From Chitinophagaceae bacterium (GTDB taxonomy: Bacteria; Bacteroidota; Bacteroidia; Chitinophagales; Chitinophagaceae), in NCBI GenBank assembly GCA_021738605.1, contig JAIPBY010000032.1, positions 1 to 15,556 of the forward strand: 15,556 nt of DNA. The letters are read 5' to 3'. The position numbers were made by a program, and so were the translations under genes. Below are positions 7,093 to 15,080 of this stretch, one piece after another (position 1 is the stretch's first letter; every line of letters starts with the position of its first letter). The notes beneath the pieces were generated by a model. That model was not told the DNA's origin, searched no databases, and saw only the letters and a program-made list of their open reading frames with translations.

Positions 7093-8094
7093 TTATCTGC
7101 TCACGTTTCCGCCTGTATTGCCCTGCATCACTCCAATCACTTCGGCTTCAGTAATCAGGTTAAAATCGCCGTAAATAGCATGATTAAGTGTGGCAGATGC
7201 TGCTGCAAAATCAACTGCATATTGAACGTCTTCTTCCCTCTTTTGAAGAGCGTGAATAAGACCCGCCATAAAGGCATCGCCCGTACCTAACCTGTCCAGG
7301 ATATCCGGTATGTCATATTCCTTTGATTCATGCATCGTTTTCTTATCGTGCAAAAATCCTTTGTAGGTATTATGAGAGGCATGAATGGCCTTTCTGGCTG
7401 TCAGCGCGATGTAGTCCAAAGCCGGAAACTGTTCAAAGGTTTTTAAGGCCAGCTGATTGTAGTCGTTTTCTTTGATGCCAAAATAGGTGTTGATTGTATC
7501 GCCATCGCCCAAAATCAAATTACAATATTGAACCAACTGTGGCATGATTTCAGACGGTTGTTTGCCGTACTTCCATAAACCAGATCGATAGTTAAAATCA
7601 CAGGAGATGGCGATGTTGAGTTCTTTGGCAACCTGCAAGGCTTCCAGTGTGGCATCTGCTGCGGCTTGAGAAATGGCGGGTGTTATGCCTGACCAATGAA
7701 ACCAGGTGATGCCTTCAAATGCCTTGTGCCAATCAATTTGACCATGTGAAATGGTTGCCAGGCTTGAATGAGCACGATCATACAATACCTTTGAAGCCCG
7801 ATGCCCGATGCCCATTTCAAAATAAAAAAGCCCCAATCTTTCGCCACTAAACATGCACAACTGGGTATCAACATCAAGTTTTTTCAAGGTACTCAAACCC
7901 ATGTGACCAACATCATTGTCAGGAACAAGGGTTATAAAACCTGCATGCGACCCAAATTTGGCAAGCGATACCGCTACATTCGCTTCCGAACCTGTAAATT
8001 GCACATCCAGAGAAGGGGATTGCGACAAGCGCAAATGATGAGGCGCAGACAAACGCAGCAAAAGCTCGCCAAAGCACAGGGTTTTATGTGTCAT
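7093..8094 (-). CDS. kdgK: 2-keto-3-deoxygluconate kinase (PfkB/ribokinase family)
   Basis: This cytoplasmic kinase would phosphorylate 2-keto-3-deoxy-D-gluconate (KDG) to KDPG, feeding the Entner-Doudoroff aldolase. The protein has 333 residues. It shows the PfkB glycine-rich GSEANVAVSLAKFG block (35-48), the KDG-kinase-like CDFNYRSGLWKYG segment (165-177), and the C-terminal DRLGTGDAFMAG motif with catalytic base D273 in GTGD. I chose the ATG at 8092-8094 because the protein then begins MTHKTLCFGELLLRL, exactly where PfkB strand 1 starts. A longer version would need a TTG start at 8133. KDG comes from galacturonate or glucuronate breakdown rather than from the hexarate pathway to the left, so it marks a second, related sugar-acid route. 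Other PfkB sugar kinases are possible but less likely. Confidence 0.84.
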   Translation of the reverse strand: MTHKTLCFGELLLRLSAPHHLRLSQSPSLDVQFTGSEANVAVSLAKFGSHAGFITLVPDNDVGHMGLSTLKKLDVDTQLCMFSGERLGLFYFEMGIGHRASKVLYDRAHSSLATISHGQIDWHKAFEGITWFHWSGITPAISQAAADATLEALQVAKELNIAISCDFNYRSGLWKYGKQPSEIMPQLVQYCNLILGDGDTINTYFGIKENDYNQLALKTFEQFPALDYIALTARKAIHASHNTYKGFLHDKKTMHESKEYDIPDILDRLGTGDAFMAGLIHALQKREEDVQYAVDFAAASATLNHAIYGDFNLITEAEVIGVMQGNTGGNVSR

Positions 8095-8385
8095 TTTCTT
8101 GTTTGGGTTAGAATGATTCTGTGGGTTATACAAGTAGTTGCATAAATGTAAGGTTAAGATATTTTATACCCTGCAAATCTTCTCCATGAAATGAACATGA
8201 ATTTAAAATTTATAAATTTATTTTAATTTTTTAGTAATATGCTGCTGATTTAAGCAATGTTGTTGGTGAATACTATATACTCCAGCACGTTACATACAAA
8301 CCATTAATGACACGGAAAGTCGCTCTTTCCATTCATCTTAAGAAAGAAATCCAAAGAATTCATTTTATATTATAATTTTATAGAT
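8095..8385. promoter_or_regulatory. Divergent intergenic region between kdgK and the M24 peptidase gene
   Basis: This 291-base AT-rich gap must hold the promoters of both divergent genes. On the minus strand, TACATTTA (8143-8150) closely matches the Bacteroidota -7 element and sits about 50 bases from the kdgK start. The nearest TTTG (8174-8177) is 23 bases upstream, rather long. A perfect 14-base AT palindrome lies at 8206-8219. A six-base-stem hairpin, GGAAAG/CTTTCC with a five-base loop, lies at 8314-8330, without a following T-run, so it is not a standard terminator. I see no coding potential here. Confidence 0.4.
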
Positions 8386-9675
8386 ATGTCACAAAACAGA
8401 AGGAAATTTTTAAGCATCGCTGCTCTTGCTTCAGGAGCAATGTCCCTTTCAGGAAATGTATTTGCTGCCAATCGTTTGAGAGAGGAGGATTACGATCTAC
8501 CGTCAAGCATAAGCAACTTGAAGCCCATGGTTGATGGCATTGTTCCCATCAGCGTTGAAGAAAGAAAACAGAGAATTGCAAAGGCACAAGAGTTGATGTC
8601 CAAGGAAAAAATTGATGCCATATTTTTAGAGGGAACAGCTTCTTCATTTTATTTCACAGGAATGCGGTGGGGACAAAGTGAAAGGACCTTTGGTCTGGTC
8701 ATTCCAGCTAAAGGTGCTATCGCTTATGTTTGTCCGAAGTTTGAAGAAGACCGCGCCATGGAACTGATCAACCCGGTTTTTGGTAACGAAGTGCGCTGCT
8801 GGGAAGAACATGAAAGTCCATTTGCATTGATTGCAGGTATTGTAAAAGATAGGGGCGTAAAGCACAAGCGGATTGGCATGGAAGAACGTGTTCGGTTTTT
8901 TATCGCCGATGGCGTAAAAAAGGCTGCACCTGGTTTTGAGATTGTAGATGCTACACCAGTAACTGCAGGATGCAGGATGTACAAAAGCAAGGCTGAAATT
9001 GCATTGATGCAAAAGTCAAGCGATATCACCATCGAAGCCTACAAGGCAGCATTTGCAACCATCCGACCCAATATGTCGCAGTCAGAGTTCAGCGGAAATA
9101 TTTCGGCAGCCTTTAGAAAGCTTGGCTATACCGGGGGTGCCATGGTTATTGTAGGAAAGTATTCTGCCTTACCCCATGGTAGCATTGTTCCTCAGACCAT
9201 CCGTGAGGGAGATGTGGTATTGGTTGATGGTGGAACAAGTTGTGAGGGGTATGCCTCAGATATCAGCAGAACGATTGTTGTGGGCAAACCAAGTCAACGC
9301 CAGACAGATGTTTGGAACCTCGAGAAAGAAGCACAGGATGCAGCTTTCGCTGCCATAAAGATTGGTGCAACCTGTGAGTCTGTAGATGCCGCGGCAAGAA
9401 AAGTCATAGAATCTGCTGGCTTTAACAAGAATTATAAGCTGCCCGGACTGCCACACAGAACAGGCCATGGGATTGGCTTAGAGGGGCATGAATGGACAAA
9501 TTTCGTAAAGGGAAACATGACTAAACTTGCACCAGGTATGTGTTTCAGTGATGAACCTACCATTTCAATTCCTGGTGAGTTTGGCATCAGGTTGGAAGAT
9601 TGTTTGTACATCGGAGATGATCGTCCATACTTCTTCTCAAAACAAAGTATTTCAATTGAGCAGCCGTTTGGCTGA
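8386..9675 (+). CDS. Tat-exported M24-family metallopeptidase (Xaa-Pro aminopeptidase-like)
   Basis: This 429-residue pita-bread-fold protein has an N-terminal creatinase-like domain (about 50-195) and a C-terminal M24 domain. All five metal ligands are visible: D281 (LVDGGT), D292 (SDISRT), H361 (HRTGHGIG), E390 (SDEPT) and E404 (RLEDC), plus the conserved H368. The N-terminus has a twin-arginine signal, NRRKFLS, followed by a hydrophobic stretch and an NVFAAN cleavage-like site. It would therefore be exported folded and act in the periplasm or as an anchored protein. Family members remove an N-terminal residue next to proline or hydrolyse related amide bonds such as creatine-type substrates; the exact substrate is unknown. 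The ATG at 8386 gives the complete Tat signal. It is divergent from kdgK, and the next gene (rluE) is convergent, so it is probably a single-gene transcript. Confidence 0.88.
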   Translation: MSQNRRKFLSIAALASGAMSLSGNVFAANRLREEDYDLPSSISNLKPMVDGIVPISVEERKQRIAKAQELMSKEKIDAIFLEGTASSFYFTGMRWGQSERTFGLVIPAKGAIAYVCPKFEEDRAMELINPVFGNEVRCWEEHESPFALIAGIVKDRGVKHKRIGMEERVRFFIADGVKKAAPGFEIVDATPVTAGCRMYKSKAEIALMQKSSDITIEAYKAAFATIRPNMSQSEFSGNISAAFRKLGYTGGAMVIVGKYSALPHGSIVPQTIREGDVVLVDGGTSCEGYASDISRTIVVGKPSQRQTDVWNLEKEAQDAAFAAIKIGATCESVDAAARKVIESAGFNKNYKLPGLPHRTGHGIGLEGHEWTNFVKGNMTKLAPGMCFSDEPTISIPGEFGIRLEDCLYIGDDRPYFFSKQSISIEQPFG

Positions 9676-9751
9676 GATTGTATAGAATAGTGATTGTGTA
9701 ATTGCCCGATTTCAGTTACAACTTATTGATTAAGAATTTGGGGGAATGAGC

Positions 9752-10357
9752 CTATATCAACCTCAACCTCCTGTAAAAATCCTCTTGGTTGAGTTCCCGG
9801 ATTTCGCCGGGTTGCATATCCTCCAATTCAATGTCTTCGATGGACAGGCGGATCAATCGTTTACAGGGATGCCCTACGGCCTGTACCATTTTTCGGACCT
9901 GGTGGTATTTGCCCTCGGTGAGGCTGATGGTCAGCCATGAGCGAGGCACCCTTTCATGAAGTTCCTTACCATTGGAAAACAAACCGGCCGGCTCCTCAAC
10001 CATTTCCACTTCACAGGGCTTGGTAACATAATCAGTGTCTTCAGCAACAGGAATGGATACCCCGTTTCTCAGCTGCTCAACAACTGATTCGTTTACTTCG
10101 CCCCTTACCTGGATCAGGTATTTCCTGAAATGCGGCACCTTGCTTTGGAACAACAAACGGGTGATTCTCCTGTCGGTGGTCAAAAGCAGCAGCCCTTCGG
10201 AATCCTTGTCGAGCCTGCCAATGGCATGCGTTCCCTCAGGGAAATCAAAGTTGAGGTGGCACAACAACCTTACCCGGTGGGAACTCACAAATTGCGAGAC
10301 CATATTGTACGGCTTGTTCAATACAAAATAACGGTAAGGTTCCTCAGATAAAGGCAT
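9752..10357 (-). CDS. rluE: 23S rRNA pseudouridine synthase, RluE type
   Basis: This protein would isomerise a uridine of 23S rRNA to pseudouridine (U2457 in E. coli for RluE). Its 201 residues belong to the RsuA/RluB/E/F branch. The N-terminal RYFVLNKPYNMVS segment is followed by the catalytic motif AIGRLDKDSEGLLLLTTD, with the nucleophile D50. The later LTEGKYHQVRKMVQAVGHP block is typical of the family, and the C-terminal LEDMQPGEIREL matches RluE proteins. No S4 domain is present, as expected for RluE. I chose the ATG at 10355-10357; the upstream alternative requires a TTG at 10408. It is a housekeeping gene unrelated to the sugar-acid genes around it. The 76 bases separating its stop from the M24 peptidase stop hold no obvious terminator. 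Confidence 0.9.
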   Translation of the reverse strand: MPLSEEPYRYFVLNKPYNMVSQFVSSHRVRLLCHLNFDFPEGTHAIGRLDKDSEGLLLLTTDRRITRLLFQSKVPHFRKYLIQVRGEVNESVVEQLRNGVSIPVAEDTDYVTKPCEVEMVEEPAGLFSNGKELHERVPRSWLTISLTEGKYHQVRKMVQAVGHPCKRLIRLSIEDIELEDMQPGEIRELNQEDFYRRLRLI

Positions 10358-10523
10358 GCGTAAAGCTATCAAATTATCATCCCAGTTTGCACAAATGATT
10401 AATCTCAACTACAACGATAAACAAATCCAGCAGTCCATCCAATCAATATAGAACTGAGGAACAAGAAATTGTCCATAATTCTTGACTACTTATTAAAATA
10501 ATAGGCCCAACAGCGGCGGGTAA

Positions 10524-10547
10524 CTGAAATAAAATTGATAATTTCAG
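10524..10547. repeat. Inverted repeat upstream of the cytochrome lipoprotein gene
   Basis: CTGAAAT (10524-10530) and ATTTCAG (10541-10547) form a perfect seven-base inverted repeat around a ten-base AT-rich spacer, about 70 bases upstream of the chosen start of the next gene. It could be an operator half-site pair or a leader hairpin. It sits in a 260-base gap (10358-10617) that otherwise shows no coding potential. Arms this short can arise by chance in AT-rich DNA. Confidence 0.3.
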
Positions 10548-10617
10548 AGTATGTCCAGTAATGAGATCTATATTGATTCATCCCCAAAGATTAAAACAAA
10601 GTATAAAACATATTGAT

Positions 10618-13335
10618 ATGGCATCATCAACCAAACAAGTGATTTTGTTTTCAATTTTCATCTTCATGTTGCTTGCCGCATGCAAGAATAAAAATATGTA
10701 CAAAGCCCCAACAGCTAAATTTACACTCGAGGAAAAACAATTGCCTACCTACGAAAAAGAGATTGATCACAAGGGATTGTTGGCTGATATAGAGGGTCGC
10801 AAAGAAGCGTCATTTACAAAAGGAAAAGCAATATACAACGAGACTTGTATTACCTGCCACGGAACCCCGAGCCAGGAGGGATCAATTCCTACTGCATTTA
10901 AATTTTGGAAGGATCAATTCAAAGTTGGAAACGACCCTTATTCCATGTACCAGACACTGACGAGGGGATATGGCGGAATGCCCGCCCAAACGAACTTAAC
11001 GCCAATAGAGAAATATGATGTAATCAATTATGTCAGAGAAGAGTTTATCCTACAGCAAAACAAGACAGCCTATTTCAAGGTTGACTCAAATTATTTAGCA
11101 AGCATTCCTGCAGGTAAAACCAAGGGGCCCTCACCTGTTAAACGAAAACCCTGGGCGGAGATGGACTATGGGAATTATTTCATCAATACCTATGAATTGG
11201 CTGATACAAATGCCAAACCCCGGGAAACATCAAGAGGACAAGCCCCATTGAAAGATGAAAACTATTCAGATGCAAACTTTGCCTACAAGGGCATCGCCGT
11301 AAGATTAGATGAAGGCAGTGGCGGCATTGCAGCGGGAAATGCATGGATGATTTTTGACCATGACCTGATGAGGATTGCAGGAGGATGGACCGGCAAGGGC
11401 TTTATAGATTGGGACGGAATACTTTTAAACGGGAAGCACAACATCTCGCCAAGGATCATGGGGAATCTCCATTTTTCAAACCCCGTTGAACCAGGATGGG
11501 CAAATCCAGCAGATGGATCCTTTGCCGACAACCGGTTTACTGCAGTAGACAAAAGAAAATTCGGTCCATTGCCCCGTTCATGGACACAATACAAAGGCCT
11601 CTATCATTATAAGGACAAGGTGATCATTTCCTATGCTGTTGGAAATGCCATGGTATTGGAAAAATTAGGTCTTGAAGGAACTGCAGACAAGCCCATATTT
11701 ACAAGAACACTCAACATTGCTCCTTCTGCAACAAAGCTAAAAATGAGAATCGCCAAAACCAATGCCCTTGTTTCCGTTCTAGGAAAAGATGTTACCCTTG
11801 GCAAGGATAAAGGATTTTTTGTTCTTGATGTTCCGGCATCAAAATCTATCAAGATTAAAATTTTGATTGCCAACACTGATATAAAAGATTTTAAACAACT
11901 TACATCCTCCAGCAAGGAACCAGAAAACCTGTTGCCTTACACCCGTGGCGGCGAAGCGCAATATCCCCAGCAATTGGTAACCGCCATTTCAAAAGGAGAA
12001 CAGAAAGGGCCTTTCAAGGTGGACCGGATGGAATTGCCCTATCAGAGTCCATGGAAAAACCAAATGAGATTGAGTGGGATCGACTTTTTAGAAGATAAAA
12101 ACAAGGCTGTGATTTGTTCAACAGATGGTGATATCTGGCTGGTAGAAGGAATACTGAAAAGTTCAGGAAACTTGTTGTGGAAAAGGATAGGCGCAGGTCT
12201 GTTCCAGCCTTTGGGCATCAAGGTGGTAGATAAAAAAATATTTGTGACGTGCAGGGACCAGCTTGTTAAACTGCACGACCTCAACGGTGATGAAGAAATT
12301 GATTTTTATGAAAGCTTCAACAGTGATCACCAGGTAACCAATCACTTTCATGAATTTGCCATGGGTCTTCAAACAGACAAGGAGGGAAATTTTTACTACG
12401 CAAAAAGTGGCCGGCATGCCAGAAGAGCCCTCGTTCCTCAACACGGCACCCTGATAAAAGTGAGCAAAGACGGCCAAACAACAAACATCATAGCAAACGG
12501 CTTCCGTGCTGCCAATGGCGTTTGCATCAACCCAGATGGATCTTTTCTTGTAACAGATCAGGAAGGCCACTGGAATCCCATGAACAGAATCAACTGGGTT
12601 ACAGCAAACAATAAATTTTACGGAAACATGTTTGGATACAACCCATCAAAGGATAGTTCAGATACTGGCATGGAACCGCCATTGGTATGGGTTGAAAAGG
12701 ATGTTGACCGATCCCCATCAGAATTGCTTTGGGTGGAAAGTAAACAATGGGGGCCGTTGAATGGAAGCCTGCTGAGTTTTTCTTATGGATATGGAAAAGT
12801 ATTTATCGTGCCGCATGAAAAAATTGGAGACAAGGTTCAAGGAGGACTTTTTGAACTGCCAATTCCAAAGTTTTCTACAGGGGTTATGCGCGGAAGATTC
12901 AATCCTTCAGATGGTCAATTGTACGCCTGTGGCTTGTCTGCATGGGGATCAAGCCAGCCAGAGTTGGGTGGTTTTTACCGCATACGGTACATGGGTGAAA
13001 AATCGACCATTCCCATTGGTCTACATGTCAAAAAGGAAGGTGTACGCTTAACATTTTCACATGCATTAAGCATAAGGGAAGTAAAAAATGATACGTCCTT
13101 TAAAATACAAACATGGGATTTGAACCGGTCAAGAAAATACGGATCAGACCACTACAATACGAAATCACTTCCTGTTACCAAAGTTGAAATGAGTGCTGAC
13201 AGAAAAGAATTGTTTCTTACCATTCCTGGCATCAAACCAACATGGGCAATGGAAATTGCCTATCAACTCACTGGCAAGAACGGACAACCCATAAAAGGAA
13301 AGATTCAAAATACCATACATCAGTTGGGCAAATAG
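10618..13335 (+). CDS. Lipoprotein with cytochrome c domain, conserved DUF and propeller-like region
   Basis: This 905-residue protein begins MASSTKQVILFSIFIFMLLAAC, a lipoprotein signal with lipidation at C22, so I prefer the ATG at 10618 to the one at 10561, which would put 19 extra polar residues first. A class I cytochrome c domain follows: CITCH at residues 77-81 binds haem and M121 in GGMPAQT is the likely sixth ligand. The middle (about 190-470) contains KGIAVRLDEGSGG, MIFDHDLMRIAGGWTG and ANPADGSF, which I recognise as a conserved block in large Planctomycetes/Bacteroidota cytochrome proteins (I believe DUF6797). The next region has NHL/glucose-dehydrogenase-like strands such as FRAANGVCINPDGSFLVTDQ. 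The C-terminal part, with KYGSDHY and PGIKPTW, also recurs in those proteins. It probably oxidises a sugar-type substrate in the periplasm, passing electrons to the haem; this is inference. Confidence 0.75.
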   Translation: MASSTKQVILFSIFIFMLLAACKNKNMYKAPTAKFTLEEKQLPTYEKEIDHKGLLADIEGRKEASFTKGKAIYNETCITCHGTPSQEGSIPTAFKFWKDQFKVGNDPYSMYQTLTRGYGGMPAQTNLTPIEKYDVINYVREEFILQQNKTAYFKVDSNYLASIPAGKTKGPSPVKRKPWAEMDYGNYFINTYELADTNAKPRETSRGQAPLKDENYSDANFAYKGIAVRLDEGSGGIAAGNAWMIFDHDLMRIAGGWTGKGFIDWDGILLNGKHNISPRIMGNLHFSNPVEPGWANPADGSFADNRFTAVDKRKFGPLPRSWTQYKGLYHYKDKVIISYAVGNAMVLEKLGLEGTADKPIFTRTLNIAPSATKLKMRIAKTNALVSVLGKDVTLGKDKGFFVLDVPASKSIKIKILIANTDIKDFKQLTSSSKEPENLLPYTRGGEAQYPQQLVTAISKGEQKGPFKVDRMELPYQSPWKNQMRLSGIDFLEDKNKAVICSTDGDIWLVEGILKSSGNLLWKRIGAGLFQPLGIKVVDKKIFVTCRDQLVKLHDLNGDEEIDFYESFNSDHQVTNHFHEFAMGLQTDKEGNFYYAKSGRHARRALVPQHGTLIKVSKDGQTTNIIANGFRAANGVCINPDGSFLVTDQEGHWNPMNRINWVTANNKFYGNMFGYNPSKDSSDTGMEPPLVWVEKDVDRSPSELLWVESKQWGPLNGSLLSFSYGYGKVFIVPHEKIGDKVQGGLFELPIPKFSTGVMRGRFNPSDGQLYACGLSAWGSSQPELGGFYRIRYMGEKSTIPIGLHVKKEGVRLTFSHALSIREVKNDTSFKIQTWDLNRSRKYGSDHYNTKSLPVTKVEMSADRKELFLTIPGIKPTWAMEIAYQLTGKNGQPIKGKIQNTIHQLGK

Positions 13336-13341
13336 CCAAGA

Positions 13342-14982
13342 CTATTTTTCCAATCCCTGTTGCGTAACAATCGGCACATATCCTATCTCCATTCCTTTGG
13401 GAGGTTTGACGATCAAGGCAGGATCCAGATAGGCAAGCGTTCCAGACATGGGTGGTGGAAGGTATTCGCGTTCTTTTGTCCAAAACCGGTGGAGCAATTC
13501 AGCGCGTCGTTGCATCTCTTCACGCTCCTTGCTGCTGAGACTGGCATTCAGCAATGCAGGCTGATCAGCGAATCGATACCAATAGTAGGTCAACGTACTG
13601 CCATCGCCCAATTTCACTTTGAAGGGCCCTGCTGCGGGACCAGGGGTTTTCCAACAACTGGTATCTTCTTTGGGCGTTGTATAGACGAGCGAAATCCTGT
13701 CATCTTCGGCCCTGCCAAAACTTACCCCGTGAAGACCCGTTTCAGCTGGCACTTCAGTAGCAGCCACCGCAACCCATGTACCAATTGTATCGTTACCTGA
13801 TTTGAGTAATTTATAATATTCAGGAAGTGTTACGACAGCACCGTTTCCTATTTTTCTGCTGCTGATCAATTCACCTTGCCAGCGTACTTTTAAAGTAGCA
13901 GCATCAGTAACATTTGCATCCATATAAGAAGTAATATTCGTCAAGGCACGTTTTTCTTTTGGAATATGATCACCATAAATTTTCCAGTTTGACCTGACAC
14001 CCTTCTCAAACTTTTGCATATGGGCTTTGCTGGTATCAATCATGCCACTGGCAGGTTTGCCGCCTTTGAACCATGCCTCCACATCTTTCCATAGCGCCTC
14101 CTTGTTGTACACCATCAACCGTTGCAACAACTCCGAATTGCCATCAGGCCCAACAGGGTATTGCGTCGGAGCCATACGGGCATAGGTATTTCCTCTGGTA
14201 TCCGTGGCTTCATAGGAATGAATGTGTTGCGTTTCCATCTGAAAAGGCTTGTTGGCTTTTGATGGGCGCGTATCCGGAAACAATCCGCTCAGGAGCGGAT
14301 TCTCCACTGAGGCCTCGCTCCAAAAATAGGGTGTAAAAAAGGCAACAGGTCCTTTGAAATTTCCTGTATTGAGGAAGAGTGTCCAACACTGATTTCCGGT
14401 AGGAACGTCTTTGCCTGCTGTAGTCAATTTGGGTTCAGTGAGCGGCAAAGGCAAATAGCCACTACCAAACCATTCACCACATGTACCTTGACGAAGGTTC
14501 AGTCCGTCTGGAGGCCACAACAACCATGGACTCAGTTGTGCAACACCATATTTGCCTTTGGATTTGCTCCAGTCCCTTCCCTTGCCTGCACCAGGCCCAT
14601 TGGCCCATCCTGAAAAATTCAACTGCACACCACCCATGATAAATTTGGGTGTTGCTGTTGCAAACTCTGTATCGCGCCACCAGCCAAGTCCCCCTTCAAT
14701 ATCAGTATACAATTTTTCCACTGGCAGAGGGCCGTTATGTTCAGGATGCATCCAGGTTCCGAACAACCCTGATTGAAAACTGCGTCCTGGATATTCCTTC
14801 ACCAAAGGCCATGCGGCCGCATACATGGAGTAGCCTGCATCAAATGATTGATCAACTTTCTCCAGGCGCGTAATCATATACCCACCAATATTTCCTTTTC
14901 GCATTGCCTTGTTCAAAGAATCCTGCGCAGCAGCAAGGGTGGCCATCAACATGAAAAAAACATTCATGATAAGGGATTTCAT
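13342..14982 (-). CDS. Secreted protein of unknown function, about 546 residues
   Basis: I do not recognise this family. From the ATG at 14980-14982 the protein starts MKSLIMNVFFMLMATLAAAQ, a good signal peptide with a likely cut after AAA or AAAQ. An in-frame ATG at 15036 would add 18 polar residues and is possible. The mature part is rich in Trp, Gly and Pro, with blocks such as FGTWMHPEHNGPL, GGLGWWRDTEF, PWLLWPPDGLN, TCGEWFGSGYLPLP and NTGNFKGPVAFFTPYFW, suggesting a beta-rich fold. There is no CxxCH haem motif and no familiar catalytic signature. It follows the sialate O-acetylesterase-like gene by about 100 bases (44 from the longer start) on the same strand, so co-transcription is likely. 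The stop is six bases from the convergent stop of the cytochrome lipoprotein. A role in extracellular carbohydrate handling is only a guess from neighbours. Confidence 0.7.
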   Translation of the reverse strand: MKSLIMNVFFMLMATLAAAQDSLNKAMRKGNIGGYMITRLEKVDQSFDAGYSMYAAAWPLVKEYPGRSFQSGLFGTWMHPEHNGPLPVEKLYTDIEGGLGWWRDTEFATATPKFIMGGVQLNFSGWANGPGAGKGRDWSKSKGKYGVAQLSPWLLWPPDGLNLRQGTCGEWFGSGYLPLPLTEPKLTTAGKDVPTGNQCWTLFLNTGNFKGPVAFFTPYFWSEASVENPLLSGLFPDTRPSKANKPFQMETQHIHSYEATDTRGNTYARMAPTQYPVGPDGNSELLQRLMVYNKEALWKDVEAWFKGGKPASGMIDTSKAHMQKFEKGVRSNWKIYGDHIPKEKRALTNITSYMDANVTDAATLKVRWQGELISSRKIGNGAVVTLPEYYKLLKSGNDTIGTWVAVAATEVPAETGLHGVSFGRAEDDRISLVYTTPKEDTSCWKTPGPAAGPFKVKLGDGSTLTYYWYRFADQPALLNASLSSKEREEMQRRAELLHRFWTKEREYLPPPMSGTLAYLDPALIVKPPKGMEIGYVPIVTQQGLEK

Positions 14983-15080
14983 TCCCTTGACGATGCCATG
15001 TTTCGATAAAAATTCAGTGTATGTTATTTGTTTCATTTTTATTGTGGGATTTTTATTTATACGGCCTGTTTACAGCGTTG

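Noticed and set aside
7093..8133. Longer kdgK starting at 8133
   Set aside because: The start codon there would be TTG, and the extra 13 residues are polar and unlike the PfkB N-terminus. The ATG at 8094 places the first strand correctly.
9752..10408. Longer rluE starting at 10408
   Set aside because: It would use a TTG. The ATG at 10357 gives a typical family start just before the RYFVLNKP motif.
13360..13800. Plus-strand frame of 146 codons opposite the secreted protein gene
   Set aside because: It shows no domain, and it lies wholly opposite a coherent secreted protein with a signal peptide.
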